DNA of 64,000 bases from UBA4744 sp963723165 (GCA_963723165.1 CAVRPP010000007.1:124001-188000), one strand, 5' to 3'. Positions 43,988 to 53,341 are shown, numbered from the stretch's first letter. Notes: a model not told the origin generated them from the letters alone. Program-made: numbers and translations.

Positions 43988-44446
43988 TTAGATCTGCGGC
44001 TCGGGGATCCTCTCGACGTATGGCGCCCGCCAGGCGGGGGCTTCGAACGGCTGGGCGAAATAGGTAGTGAGCTTGTAGACCTTCCCGTCCTTGAACTCGC
44101 CGATCCAGACCCCGAAATAGCGTTCGCCGTTCGGATACTCCAGGAATGCCTCGACGGTGAAGGTATGTCCGGCTTCTGAGACCTGGATGGTCGGCAGACC
44201 GAATGGCAGCGGCGACGGTATGACGTTGGTTCTGCCCGGCTCCGCTCCACTGGTGCTGATCACGTCACCCTCCGGTAGGCCCGGATACGCCGAGACGATG
44301 GCTTTGAACTTCTCTAGACCCCTGATCAGTTCGCCCGACTGCGGGTAGGTCTCAACAAAGTCGGGGTGCAGGATCTCGGCCAGCGACTCCAGGTCGTTGC
44401 TCATGAACGCTTCAACCCATAGGTCGACAAGTGCACGGATGTCCAT
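43988..44446 (-). CDS. SnoaL/NTF2-like polyketide-cyclase-fold protein
   Basis: A 152-residue protein of the NTF2-like superfamily: LVDLWVEAFMSNDLESLAEILHPDFVETYP, a curved sheet region with FTVEAFLEYPNGERYFGVWIGEFKDGKV, and the end KLTTYFAQPF. The fold serves isomerases, hydrolases and binding proteins, so no reaction can be assigned. The stop abuts the palindromic repeat at 43933-43987. Confidence 0.8.
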   Translation of the reverse strand: MDIRALVDLWVEAFMSNDLESLAEILHPDFVETYPQSGELIRGLEKFKAIVSAYPGLPEGDVISTSGAEPGRTNVIPSPLPFGLPTIQVSEAGHTFTVEAFLEYPNGERYFGVWIGEFKDGKVYKLTTYFAQPFEAPAWRAPYVERIPEPQI

Positions 44447-44547
44447 TGTCTCTTTCCCTCTGATGCGGTTGCTGAGAACCTACTGAAACCGACCGGGTCG
44501 AAGCGGCCTCAACCGGGTATTTGATACTGGTCTTCTAGGCTTCACTC

Positions 44548-46263
44548 ATGGACTTTCTTCGCGTTGCGGGCGCCCAGTTGAATCTGGTGGTGGGGGATCT
44601 CGAGGGAAATCACGACCGAATCACCCGGGCGATGGCATGGGCCGAGAATGAGCAAGCAGACGTTCTGTTGCTCCCCGAGCTGGCCATCACCGGATATCCG
44701 CCCGAGGACCTCTTAATCCGCGGTGCCTTTGTCGACGCCAATCTCGACATTCTCCGCCGGTTGGCCGAAGCGGCAGCCGACGTTGTCACTGTGGTTGGGT
44801 TTGCGGATCGGGTCGGTCCAGTGGCCGACCCGCTCGAGGACGCTGCCGTTCGATCGGTGGCCAACGCCGCCGCCCTTCTCCACCGGGGCGAGATACGCGG
44901 GGTGTACCACAAGGTGTTGCTTCCCAATTACGGAGTCTTCGACGAGGACCGGTATTTCGTTCCCGGCCGGGAGCCGGCCCGGATCTGGGACGTCGGCGGC
45001 GTTCCGGTCGGCGTCTCGATATGTGAGGACATCTGGATTCCGGAAGGACCTCCCACCCACCAGGCCGCGGCCGGTGCCCGTCTGTTGCTCAACATCAACG
45101 CTTCGCCCTATCACACCGACAAGGCCGAGGAACGGGCCAATTTGCTCGCCGGCCAAGCCTCCCGGTCGGCGGTGCCGGTCGTCTACGTCAACCTGGTCGG
45201 CGGCCAGGATGAGCTGGTCTTCGAGGGTGACAGCATGGTCTTCGACGCCTCCGGTGGTCTCCTGTACCGGGCGGCTGAGTTTGCCGAAGAACTGTTCGTG
45301 GTGGATGTGCCGCTCCCGGCACCTCGCTCTCCCGGTACTGCCGTTGTGAAGGTTCGCCACGACCCGGTGGTCACTCGATCGGCCCGGCCAATCCCCGATT
45401 CTGCCGCCCGGCTCGAACCGGAAGAGGCCGAGATCTACGCGGCGCTGGTGACCGGACTGCAGGATTACGTGCGTAAGAACGGCTTCACCGAGGTCGTGAT
45501 TGGATTGTCGGGCGGCATCGATTCAGCCCTGTCCGCAGCCGTCGCCGCAGATGCCCTCGGCCCGGACGCCGTGTGGGGAGTAGCGATGCCCACCCGGTTT
45601 TCCTCAGAAGGCTCGGTGCTCGACGCGGCTGAGCTGGCCAGACTGCTCGGCATCCGATTCGACGTCATTCCTATCGACGACACCTTCGAAGAGTTCCTGA
45701 CCTCGCTGAAACCGGCCTTCGAAGGTACGGATTTCGGGGTCGCAGAGGAGAACCTCCAGGCGCGGATTCGCGGCGCGATCGTGATGGCCCTATCCAACAA
45801 GTTTGGACACATGGTGGTAACGACCGGCAACAAGTCGGAAGTCGCCGTGGGTTACGCCACTCTCTACGGAGACATGGCGGGTGGTTTCTCGGTGCTCAAG
45901 GATGTCTTCAAGACGCTTGTCTATCGGCTGGCAGAGTGGCGGAACTCTGAGGCTGAAGTTATCCCCCGATCGATCATCGACAAGCCACCGTCGGCCGAGC
46001 TGCGACCCGATCAGAAAGACAGCGACAGTCTCCCCCCGTACGACCTCCTCGATCAGATCCTGATCCGTTACGTAGAGGAAGACAGGTCGTTGCATGACAT
46101 CATCGGAGACGGTTTTGATCCCGACCTTGTCCGTCGAGTTGCCGGCCTGGTTGATCGCAATGAGTACAAGCGGCGCCAGGCGGCACCCGGTGTGAGGATC
46201 ACTCGCAAGGCATTCGGGAAGGATCGCCGCCTCCCCATCACCAACCGCTACCGGGAGTCGTGA
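44548..46263 (+). CDS. nadE: Glutamine-dependent NAD+ synthetase
   Basis: A 571-residue two-domain enzyme that amidates nicotinic acid adenine dinucleotide using glutamine. The N-terminal nitrilase-type glutaminase has the Glu-Lys-Cys triad: LPELAITGYPPEDL (Glu), YHKVLLPNYGVFDE (Lys) and VSICEDIW (Cys). The C-terminal synthetase has the PP-loop GLSGGIDSALS and TGNKSEVAVGY, DMAGGFSVLKDVFKT and LRPDQKDSDSLPPYD. The length matches the bacterial short form. Confidence 0.96.
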   Translation: MDFLRVAGAQLNLVVGDLEGNHDRITRAMAWAENEQADVLLLPELAITGYPPEDLLIRGAFVDANLDILRRLAEAAADVVTVVGFADRVGPVADPLEDAAVRSVANAAALLHRGEIRGVYHKVLLPNYGVFDEDRYFVPGREPARIWDVGGVPVGVSICEDIWIPEGPPTHQAAAGARLLLNINASPYHTDKAEERANLLAGQASRSAVPVVYVNLVGGQDELVFEGDSMVFDASGGLLYRAAEFAEELFVVDVPLPAPRSPGTAVVKVRHDPVVTRSARPIPDSAARLEPEEAEIYAALVTGLQDYVRKNGFTEVVIGLSGGIDSALSAAVAADALGPDAVWGVAMPTRFSSEGSVLDAAELARLLGIRFDVIPIDDTFEEFLTSLKPAFEGTDFGVAEENLQARIRGAIVMALSNKFGHMVVTTGNKSEVAVGYATLYGDMAGGFSVLKDVFKTLVYRLAEWRNSEAEVIPRSIIDKPPSAELRPDQKDSDSLPPYDLLDQILIRYVEEDRSLHDIIGDGFDPDLVRRVAGLVDRNEYKRRQAAPGVRITRKAFGKDRRLPITNRYRES

Positions 46264-46315
46264 GCACCGACTCCGGTTCGTCGGTTCGGGACGGCACAGC
46301 ACTATCCTCCTGCCC

Positions 46316-47137
46316 ATGCGAGTCATGATCGACGGCCATCCGGTCGACCCCCAAGCGGCAACCATCTCGGTATTCGATTGGGGCTTGTTACGCGGCGACG
46401 GCATCTTTGAAGCCATCCGTTGCTACCGGGGTCACCTGTTCCAACTCGACGCGCACCTGGCCCGTCTCCAACGCAGTGCGGCCAAGATGCAGATCGACCT
46501 GCCGGAGATATCAGAACTTGCCCGATGGGCGCAAGCGGTTGGAGAGGACGGCGGGGATTGCTCGATCAGGATCCTCGTGACCCGGGGAGGATCCGACCCG
46601 GACGTGGATAGCCCCGGGCGGGTCGTGGTGCTCTGGGAACCGGTTCCCGCAATGCCCGAAGCCGTCTCGGTGCGGCCCACACCGGCCCCGTGGCAGTCCG
46701 GGGGCCTTCCGTGGGAGTTGATGGGGGCGAAGACCCTCTCGTACGCGCCCAACATGGCGGCGTGGCGCACGGCCCGGGCGGAAGGCTTCAGCGACGCACT
46801 GCTGATATCCCGTGATGGTTATGTGCTCGAAGGCCCGACCTTCTCCGTTGGCTGGGTGGTCGACGGCAACGTCGAGACCCCTTCGCTCGACCTGGGGATA
46901 CTTGCATCGATCACCCGGATGGTCGCCCTCGAGGAGGCTGCCGGGCTCGGGCTGGTGGTCGTTGAAGGGCGCTTCGACCTCGATCGATTGTTGGGGGCCG
47001 ATGAGGTCTTCGCACTGTCAACCCTTAAAGAAGTCAAACCAATTGACCGGGTGGGTTCCACCAGGTTTGCGGCGGGCCCGGTCACCGGGAAACTCGCTGC
47101 CGCTTATGCCGCCAGGGTTGTATCGGAGACATCCTGA
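46316..47137 (+). CDS. Class IV PLP aminotransferase (aminodeoxychorismate lyase / D- or branched-chain aminotransferase)
   Basis: A 273-residue fold-type IV enzyme. It has FDWGLLRGDGIFEAIRCYRG, HLARLQRSA, the Lys region MGAKTLSYAPN (Schiff-base Lys) and DALLISRDGYVLEGPTFSVGWV with the phosphate-binding Glu-Gly. PabC, IlvE and DAAT all share these, and the short length with FEAIRCY favours PabC or D-amino-acid transaminase. Folate synthesis is plausible given chorismate genes elsewhere in the window, but it is not proven. Confidence 0.85.
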   Translation: MRVMIDGHPVDPQAATISVFDWGLLRGDGIFEAIRCYRGHLFQLDAHLARLQRSAAKMQIDLPEISELARWAQAVGEDGGDCSIRILVTRGGSDPDVDSPGRVVVLWEPVPAMPEAVSVRPTPAPWQSGGLPWELMGAKTLSYAPNMAAWRTARAEGFSDALLISRDGYVLEGPTFSVGWVVDGNVETPSLDLGILASITRMVALEEAAGLGLVVVEGRFDLDRLLGADEVFALSTLKEVKPIDRVGSTRFAAGPVTGKLAAAYAARVVSETS

Positions 47138-47208
47138 GCGAGCAAGCCCGGGAACTCACCGGGGACGGCATCCGTTTCAGATCTAGCGACAAAGGCAAAA
47201 GGACACCT

Positions 47209-47691
47209 ATGCGACGTTTCTCAATCCTCATCCTGGCTCTCGCCCTCGTTGCGACTGCCTGTAACCGTGGCGACGACACCGAACTGACGACCACCACCAG
47301 CACCAGCCTGTCGCAAACCACCTCGACGACGGCGGGTGGAGACGGAAGCGACGGCGGCACCACTACCACCGTGGGTGCCACTGCGCCGCCGGAGTACGAG
47401 ATCATCGCCGGAGACACAGGAGCCGGGGAGTACGTGATCCTGGTTGAACCGGGAACCTATACCCAGCAGGATCTGCAGAACATCATGGAAGGCATCGTCG
47501 ATGAGTATGCGCCGGTCACGGCCCATTTGATCGACAGCGAGGACGCCAGCGCTCTGGTGCTCCAAGAAGAGGTAACCGAAGCAGAACAGGCCATCCTCGA
47601 CGCCCACTATTTCGCCCGGGTGGTGAATGGTACAACTCTCGAATTCCTCGGCCCCTACGCCGACCTGGATTCGGTGTATATCGGATCCTGA
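47209..47691 (+). CDS. Predicted lipoprotein of unknown function
   Basis: A 160-residue secreted protein: a basic start, a hydrophobic segment and the lipobox LVATAC (Cys18), a Thr/Ser-rich linker and a compact alpha-beta C-terminal domain (EYVILVEPGTYTQQDLQNIMEG, then FARVVNGTTLEFLGPY). The family is unknown. AGGACAC upstream of ATG is a weak ribosome site. It precedes the c-di-GMP protein by 58 bases. Confidence 0.7.
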   Translation: MRRFSILILALALVATACNRGDDTELTTTTSTSLSQTTSTTAGGDGSDGGTTTTVGATAPPEYEIIAGDTGAGEYVILVEPGTYTQQDLQNIMEGIVDEYAPVTAHLIDSEDASALVLQEEVTEAEQAILDAHYFARVVNGTTLEFLGPYADLDSVYIGS

Positions 47692-47749
47692 CGCTCAATT
47701 TTTCCGCCTCCCGGGTCGATACCTGTGTTGAGACCTGACGTGGAGGTTT

Positions 47750-49399
47750 GTGCTGGAACCGCGGGTATTGCTCGTTGACTCGGATCCTGTAGCCAGGACC
47801 GTGACATCCAATGTTCTGTCGTCTGCGCGTCTCGAAGTAGTCGGCGAGGCCGCCAGCGGCGAGCAGGCCCTGGCGCTCGCCCGGTCCACCCATCCGACAG
47901 TGGCCGTCATCGACGCTGGTCTGTCCGGGATCGGGCCGGCAAATACGGCCCGCCGGTTACGCGAAGAATCCGATCGGCGGATGGAGATTGTGGCCGTCGC
48001 CTCGTTCGAGAACATCGGTCGTATCGGGGACATGGTTGCCGCCGGTGCCGCCGCCTATGTGGTCAAGGGCAAACCGGCCGAGCTGATAGCGGCAGTCAGA
48101 TCCGTTTCCGTTGGCTCAGGGCTTCTGTCGGCGGAAGCGAGCCGCCCGGTGCTCGAAGAAGTGTCCCGGCTCTACGACCGGGAACGGGTGCGGAACGTTG
48201 AGTTGGAGAAGATGGTGTCCCGCTTGCAGGCGCTGTCGGTCACCGATTCCCTGACGGGCCTCAAGAACCACGGGTTCTTTTTCGATCGACTGGCAGAAGA
48301 ACTCGAACGAGGAGGGCGCTACGGCCGGCCGGTGGCTGTGATCATTGCCGATATCGACAACTTCAAGCTGGTCAACGACGCGTACGGCCACGCCGCCGGG
48401 GACGCCGTGCTCAGAACACTCGGTGATGTGTTCCGGACGCAGTTGCGGGAAGTGGACCTCGCCTGTCGGATCGGCGGCGAGGAATTCGGGTTTGTGCTGC
48501 CGGAGACCGACCAGGAGGGCGGCATGCGGGCGGCCGAAAGGATCCGAACCGCGGTCGCTGCTCACACCATTGCAGAAGTCGGGAACGTCACGGTGAGCCT
48601 GGGTGTTGCCGTATTCCCCGAGCATGCGACCGAACGCGACGAACTACTCGAATCGGCCGACACCGCGCTCTATCAGGCCAAACATGAGGGCAAGAACTGC
48701 TCGAGGTTGGCTGGCAGCTCGTCGATGACGGTGCAGCTCACCAGGGCCCGGCCGACCACCGGACCCGTGGTCGGGGCGCTGCTGGCGGCGCTGCGAATGC
48801 GCGTGCCCTACCTGGCCGAACACTCGGTTCGGGTCGCCGAATTGGCTCCCGTGATCGGTGAAGGGCTGGGCCTTTCTGTTGCCCGGCTGGGCAGGCTGCG
48901 CCTGGCCGCCCTGCTCCACGACGTCGGCATGTTGGGCGTTCCGGATTCGATCCTCGTCAAGCCCGGGCCGCTGGATGAGGCCGAGTGGGACGTGGTGCGT
49001 GATCACCCGCAAAACGGTTTTGATCTCGTCGTCGACGCGGTCCATGTTGAGGTAGCGGAAGCGGTGCTGTGTCACCACGAACGTATGGACGGGGCCGGTT
49101 ATCCACGAGGTTTGGCGGGTGCCGAGGTCCCTCTGCTCGCCAGGATTCTGCTGGTGGCAGATGCATTCGATGCGATGACGATGCCCCGCTCGTACCAGCG
49201 ATCGCTCACCAGGGCCGACGCTCTTGCGGAACTCCAGCGCAACGTTGGCGCTCAGTTCGACGAGAAAGTGGTTGAGGTACTGGCCGCCCACCTCAGCGGT
49301 GGCGGCCCGTCGAACGTGCTCGAGTTCCCCGACGCGGCTTCGCCGGCTGACCAAACCCCGTTCTGGCGTCGATTTCTGAGTCCATGTGACGGCTTTTGA
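47750..49399 (+). CDS. REC-GGDEF-HD-GYP cyclic-di-GMP protein
   Basis: A 549-residue signalling protein with three domains. First comes a receiver (about 1-120, RVLLVDSDPVARTV, VAVIDAGLSG with the Asp). Next is an active diguanylate cyclase (about 155-320, DSLTGLKNHGFFFDRL, IIADIDNFKLVNDAYGH, RIGGEEFGFVLP, the GGEEF motif). Last is an HD-GYP phosphodiesterase (about 345-530, LRLAALLHDVGMLGVPDSI and CHHERMDGAGYPRGLAG). Having both synthetic and hydrolytic sites suggests switching by the receiver or by GTP. The GTG start follows TGGAGGT. The C-terminus FWRRFLSP comes from the palindromic repeat at 49356. Confidence 0.92.
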   Translation: MLEPRVLLVDSDPVARTVTSNVLSSARLEVVGEAASGEQALALARSTHPTVAVIDAGLSGIGPANTARRLREESDRRMEIVAVASFENIGRIGDMVAAGAAAYVVKGKPAELIAAVRSVSVGSGLLSAEASRPVLEEVSRLYDRERVRNVELEKMVSRLQALSVTDSLTGLKNHGFFFDRLAEELERGGRYGRPVAVIIADIDNFKLVNDAYGHAAGDAVLRTLGDVFRTQLREVDLACRIGGEEFGFVLPETDQEGGMRAAERIRTAVAAHTIAEVGNVTVSLGVAVFPEHATERDELLESADTALYQAKHEGKNCSRLAGSSSMTVQLTRARPTTGPVVGALLAALRMRVPYLAEHSVRVAELAPVIGEGLGLSVARLGRLRLAALLHDVGMLGVPDSILVKPGPLDEAEWDVVRDHPQNGFDLVVDAVHVEVAEAVLCHHERMDGAGYPRGLAGAEVPLLARILLVADAFDAMTMPRSYQRSLTRADALAELQRNVGAQFDEKVVEVLAAHLSGGGPSNVLEFPDAASPADQTPFWRRFLSPCDGF

Positions 49400-49410
49400 C
49401 GCCGGAACTG
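49356..49410. repeat. Palindromic intergenic repeat, copy 2 (degenerate)
   Basis: The arms ccgttctggcgtc and gacgccggaactg are complementary with two mismatches. The 5' arm lies inside the end of the c-di-GMP gene and encodes its C-terminal FWRR, while the 3' arm covers its stop region. Confidence 0.75.
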
Positions 49411-49451
49411 ATGGGGCGCTACGTGTCCCACCCGGGTGGCATGGTTGTCCG

Positions 49452-50402
49452 ATGGATGCCTACCGCAGTCTGGCGGTCATTGCCCAGCAACAACATGGGG
49501 TTGTCTCACTCGACCAGGCCCGCACCGTTGGTCTCGCCGAACACGAGGTGCGTAGCCTCCTGGAACGCGGGCGCTTTCCGCGACCGGCCACGGGAGTCTT
49601 GACGATCGCCGGTTGCCCACCGAGCTGGGAACAAGACGTGATGATTGCCGTTTCCGCCGGCGGCGAAGCCGCCCTGGCCTCTCATCAGACCGCTGCATTT
49701 CTCTGGGATCTGACCGGTTTCAGGCCGGACCGAATCGAAGTTGTGATGCCGCGTTGGGATCGTTCCCGCCGTGGGTTTTTGGTGCACGAATCCAAAGACC
49801 TCGAACCGGAGGATGCCGATCGGGTGGACGGCATACCAGTCACCTCTGCCGTGCGAACGGTCGTCGACCTCGGGGCGACCGCACCCTGGTTGGTCGAGTC
49901 GGCTCTCGAGCGAGGAATCAGGCACCGGCTGTGCACCCTTGATGAAGTGTCCAGATTTGTGGCGCGGGTTGGGCGGCGCGGTCGCAGGGGAGTCGGGACG
50001 ATCCGGCCCCTCATCGAACATCGAGCACGGTGGGACGGCGCAACCGAGAGTGAACTCGAAGATCTGTTCAGGCGGGCGTGGAGCTTGCCCGGACGACCCG
50101 AGCCCATCGCCCAGCACCGCATTGAGGATGTCGACGGGTCCTTTGTTTGCCGGGCGGACTTTGCCTTTCCCGAGGCCCTCCTCAGGATCGAGCTCGATTC
50201 CGAGGCCTTCCACATGGACCGTCCTACGTTCCGTAAGGATCGATCGGTGCAAAACCGCACCGAATTACTCGGGTGGCGGACCCTGCGTTACACGTGGTGG
50301 GATCTCACCACCCGTCCGGGTGAGGTGGTCAGAGAGGTCGGGGTGGCTCTCGGTGTAGACCCGTTCTGGCGTCGATCCTCGTCACCAGAAGTCGGATATT
50401 GA
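49452..50402 (+). CDS. AbiEi-like / DUF559-type protein
   Basis: A 316-residue protein. The N-terminus (YRSLAVIAQQQHGVVSLDQARTVGLAEHEVRSLLERGRFPR) is the winged-helix domain of AbiEi-type antitoxins. The C-terminus has the DUF559 restriction-endonuclease-like pattern (FRADFAFPEALLRIELD, then DRSVQNRTELLGWRTLRYTWWDL). Actinobacteria carry many solitary copies with no toxin partner, as here. Its role is unknown, possibly defence. The ATG at 49452 precedes the conserved region. The last residues FWRRSSSP come from the palindromic repeat. Confidence 0.75.
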   Translation: MDAYRSLAVIAQQQHGVVSLDQARTVGLAEHEVRSLLERGRFPRPATGVLTIAGCPPSWEQDVMIAVSAGGEAALASHQTAAFLWDLTGFRPDRIEVVMPRWDRSRRGFLVHESKDLEPEDADRVDGIPVTSAVRTVVDLGATAPWLVESALERGIRHRLCTLDEVSRFVARVGRRGRRGVGTIRPLIEHRARWDGATESELEDLFRRAWSLPGRPEPIAQHRIEDVDGSFVCRADFAFPEALLRIELDSEAFHMDRPTFRKDRSVQNRTELLGWRTLRYTWWDLTTRPGEVVREVGVALGVDPFWRRSSSPEVGY

Positions 50403-50414
50403 CGCCAGAACGGG
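50360..50414. repeat. Palindromic intergenic repeat, copy 3
   Basis: A perfect 14-bp inverted repeat (cccgttctggcgtc with gacgccagaacggg) around a 27-base centre that contains the stop of the DUF559 gene. It lies between convergent genes, so it can double as a terminator. Confidence 0.85.
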
Positions 50415-50422
50415 GAGGAGGG

Positions 50423-51874
50423 CTAGAGCAGGGCGGCAGCGACCAGCAGGAAACCACCGAAGCCGACCAGGTCAGTGATCAGGGTCAGGAAGATGCTGGA
50501 CGCCTGGGCAGGGTCGGCTCCCAGTTTGCGAAGGACCAGGGGGATGCTGGCCCCGGCCAACCCAGCAACGGACACGTTTCCGAATGCCGCCAGGGCAACA
50601 ACCGCGCCGACCTCCACCGGCGGGGCCACCGACGAAAAAACCCCGGAGTCGATGAGAAACATCGCCAGCAATCCGGCGAGAATGCCCAGGGTCAGACCGT
50701 TGAGCATTCCGATGCTGAACTGCCGGCCGACCACCTGCAGTACCTGGCTACGCGGAACATCATCGGTGGCCAGGGAGCGGATGACGACGGCCAAACTCTG
50801 AAAGCCGCCGTTGCCGCCGAGCAGCGCGATGACGGGCATGAGGGCGGCCAGCACCGGTTCGTCGCTGATGACCCCGGTCTGGCGCTCGATAACAAAGGCG
50901 ACCAGCAGGGCCATGATGAGGTTGAGGCTCAGCCAGGGGAGCCGCATCCGAACGGAGCCGAGAACGGGAGTGAAGATCGTCTCCCCGGCGCCGGCTCCTG
51001 TGGCCACGGCGAAGTCTTCGCTGGCTTCAGCCTGGATCGCTTCGATCAGTTCGTCGTTGGTGACCATGCCCAGCAGTCGTCCCCGGTCGTCAATCACCGG
51101 GATGCTGAACAGGTGGTAGCGCTGGGTCAGATCCGCAGCTTCTTCCCGGTCGGCCAAAGCACGGACGGCAACCGGATTAGAGATCATCGCCTCGTCCAGC
51201 CCTACCCCGGGCCGTTTGAAGACGAGATCGCGGAACGACAACACTCCCACCAGGGCATCGTCGTCGTCCACTATGTAGACGTACGAGAGGTCCTCGAGTT
51301 CCTCGTTCATCTGACGAACCCGTTCGATCGCCTCCCCGGCCGTCATCCCGACCGGCAGTTTGGCCACCTCGGTGGTCATGAGGCCGCCTGCCGAGTCGGG
51401 CGGATAGGCCAGCAAGCGGCGGACGTCTGCCTCCGCCGGGTCGTTCATCGCCTCGAAAATCTCTTCCCGGGCCTCAGGTTCGAGTGCTCCGACCAGGTCT
51501 GCAGCTTCGTCCGCCGGCATTCCTTCCAGGAAATCGGCGGCCGTTTCTGGATCGAGTTCCTCGAGGATGTCCGCGGCCAGGTCGTCCTGCATCTCCTCGA
51601 GGACGTCGGCCGCATTGTCCGGATGGAGGTCGGCGAGAAGGTCGGTGGCTGCGTCCTCGCCGAGTTCTTCGAGGATGTCGGCTGCGTCGTGTGGATCGGC
51701 CTCGGCGATGGCCGTCCACTCCTCAGCGTGGGTGTCCAGGTATTCCTCGACCTCGCGCGGCGCCAGTTGGGCGCGGCGCCGCAACAATTGGGCGACTTCG
51801 CGCGGTCTGCGGGGTCGCAGCTTCACGATGCTCGTGTCCTCGGCACGGGATACCTCCAACCCGCCGGAACGCAC
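50423..51874 (-). CDS. mgtE: MgtE-family magnesium transporter
   Basis: A 483-residue channel. It has a cytoplasmic N-domain of helical repeats with many acidic residues (DPHDAADILEELGEDAATDLLADL). A CBS pair follows (YVYIVDDDDALVGVLSFRDLV and FSIPVIDDRGRLLGMVTNDELI), as does a five-helix membrane domain with PVIALLGGNGGFQSLAVV, the conserved GGN selectivity segment. Mg2+ binding between the N and CBS domains closes the pore. The GTG start at 51874 has no good ribosome site; a TTG some 15 bases inside is possible. Confidence 0.94.
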   Translation of the reverse strand: MRSGGLEVSRAEDTSIVKLRPRRPREVAQLLRRRAQLAPREVEEYLDTHAEEWTAIAEADPHDAADILEELGEDAATDLLADLHPDNAADVLEEMQDDLAADILEELDPETAADFLEGMPADEAADLVGALEPEAREEIFEAMNDPAEADVRRLLAYPPDSAGGLMTTEVAKLPVGMTAGEAIERVRQMNEELEDLSYVYIVDDDDALVGVLSFRDLVFKRPGVGLDEAMISNPVAVRALADREEAADLTQRYHLFSIPVIDDRGRLLGMVTNDELIEAIQAEASEDFAVATGAGAGETIFTPVLGSVRMRLPWLSLNLIMALLVAFVIERQTGVISDEPVLAALMPVIALLGGNGGFQSLAVVIRSLATDDVPRSQVLQVVGRQFSIGMLNGLTLGILAGLLAMFLIDSGVFSSVAPPVEVGAVVALAAFGNVSVAGLAGASIPLVLRKLGADPAQASSIFLTLITDLVGFGGFLLVAAALL

Positions 51875-51942
51875 CGGTGGGCGGAGTTCAGGGTAACGCC
51901 TGCGGGACGGCCACTAGGTGTATCCGCCCGGGCTGCGCGAGG

Positions 51943-52419
51943 TCAGCCTTCGAAGGGCCGGATGCCGGTCACGGTCATGGAGAACTTTCCACCCGGCGCC
52001 TCGTAGGAGACCTCGTCGTCGATGCGGGCCCCGAGCAACGCTTTGCCCAAAGGTCCACCAGGCGAAGCGAGCAGATACGCCGGGACCCGGTTCTCGGCCG
52101 GCGCAACAAAGTATTCCGACGTTTCGCCGTCGCTGTCGGTCACCGTAACGATGGAGCCGATTTCGACCTGTCCGGTATCGGCCACTTCACGGACCTCGGC
52201 GGTGTCAAGCAGATGGCGAATCTGCCTGATCCGGGCTTCCATCATGCCTTGCTCGTTCTTGGCAGCGTCGTAGTCTGCATTCTCGCGAATATCCCCGTGC
52301 GAACGGGCTTCGGCGATGCGTTCAGATATCTCGTGCCGGGCGTCACCCTGCAGATAGGAAAGCTCCTCCTGCAGTTTGTTGTGAGCAGCCGGCGTGAGCC
52401 AGGTGGTCTCGTCGGTCAT
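51943..52419 (-). CDS. greA: Transcription elongation factor GreA
   Basis: A 158-residue factor that stimulates RNA polymerase cleavage of backtracked RNA. It has the N-terminal coiled coil with the Asp-Glu tip (RENADYDAAKNEQGMMEARI) and a C-terminal FKBP-like domain (SIVTVTDSDGETSEYFVA, SPGGPLGKALLGARIDDEV). The start at 52419 gives the family N-terminus WLTPAAHNKLQEEL; the frame to 52542 is not conserved. The divergent neighbour is a DMT permease with a 20-base gap, so the promoters overlap. Confidence 0.94.
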   Translation of the reverse strand: MTDETTWLTPAAHNKLQEELSYLQGDARHEISERIAEARSHGDIRENADYDAAKNEQGMMEARIRQIRHLLDTAEVREVADTGQVEIGSIVTVTDSDGETSEYFVAPAENRVPAYLLASPGGPLGKALLGARIDDEVSYEAPGGKFSMTVTGIRPFEG

Positions 52420-52438
52420 GACCGGGCAGGATAGCTCC

Positions 52439-53341
52439 ATGCAGGAGAAAGGTAACCCTAAGTTCGGGTCGGCCGTCGGTCTGGCCCTTTTCGCCGCTCT
52501 GCTGTGGGGTGTGAGCGGGACGGTGGCGGCAGACGCGTTCAATGAGGTGGCGCCCGCCAGGGTCGCCCAGGTTCGGTCCCTGATCGCACTCGTCTTCCTC
52601 GTCCCCTACGCGTGGCGCCGGCGGCTCTTGCGAACGCACGGGGCGGGGAGAGAGTTGGTCGCCTTCGGGTTGATCCTGGCCACCGTTCACGTCACGTACT
52701 ACTGGGCATTGCAGCGATTGGGAGTAGGACCCGGGGTAACCGTTCAGTTCCTCGGACCGATCCTGGTCCTGGTGTGGATGGCTGTTGCTCAGAAGCGTCC
52801 GGTTCCCCGCCCCATGTGGCTGGCCGGGCTGGCGGCGCTGACCGGGACGGTGATGGTCACCCGGGCGTGGGATGTCGGCTCTCTTGACCTTCTCGGGTTG
52901 CTCGCAGGACTCGCTTCCGCCGTGACCTTCGGTGTCTACCTCTTGACCGGCGAGCATCTGACCAAACGACTATCCCCGGTGACCTTGCTCACCTATGGCT
53001 TCCTCGTCGCGGCGGTGTTCTGGGCGATAGCCCAGCCCCTGTGGGACTTCCCAACGGATCTGTCCACCAGGGTGTGGATCGAATTGGTCTGGGTGGGGGT
53101 GGGCGGAACGATGATCCCGTTCCTCGCCACCATGGCCGCCCTGAAGCGGGCATCTGCCGGACTGGTGGGTGTAGTGGCCTCCATCGAACCGGTTGTGGCG
53201 GCTGTGTCCGCCTGGTTGTTTCTATCCCAATCGCTGCTGGCCGTTCAGATCGTCGGGGGTTTGTTCGTTGTCGCGGCCGTGGCGGCCGTTCAGCGCTGGG
53301 GTGTGGCCGAACTGGAGGTCCCCCTCGATTCGGTTCGGTGA
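52439..53341 (+). CDS. EamA/DMT superfamily permease
   Basis: A 300-residue inner-membrane protein with ten hydrophobic helices in two EamA halves (LFAALLWGVSGTVAADAFN at the start of the first and LASAVTFGVYLLTGEHL at the second). Members export metabolites such as amino acids or nucleotide precursors. The substrate is unknown. GGAGAAAGG lies inside the gene; the ATG at 52439 has GATAGC only upstream, so the start is soft. It ends 47 bases before the convergent ArsR gene. Confidence 0.85.
   Translation: MQEKGNPKFGSAVGLALFAALLWGVSGTVAADAFNEVAPARVAQVRSLIALVFLVPYAWRRRLLRTHGAGRELVAFGLILATVHVTYYWALQRLGVGPGVTVQFLGPILVLVWMAVAQKRPVPRPMWLAGLAALTGTVMVTRAWDVGSLDLLGLLAGLASAVTFGVYLLTGEHLTKRLSPVTLLTYGFLVAAVFWAIAQPLWDFPTDLSTRVWIELVWVGVGGTMIPFLATMAALKRASAGLVGVVASIEPVVAAVSAWLFLSQSLLAVQIVGGLFVVAAVAAVQRWGVAELEVPLDSVR

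Noticed and set aside
50399..52006. Plus-strand 535-codon frame
   Set aside because: It is antisense to mgtE, with a His/Gln/Arg-rich composition and no recognisable motif.
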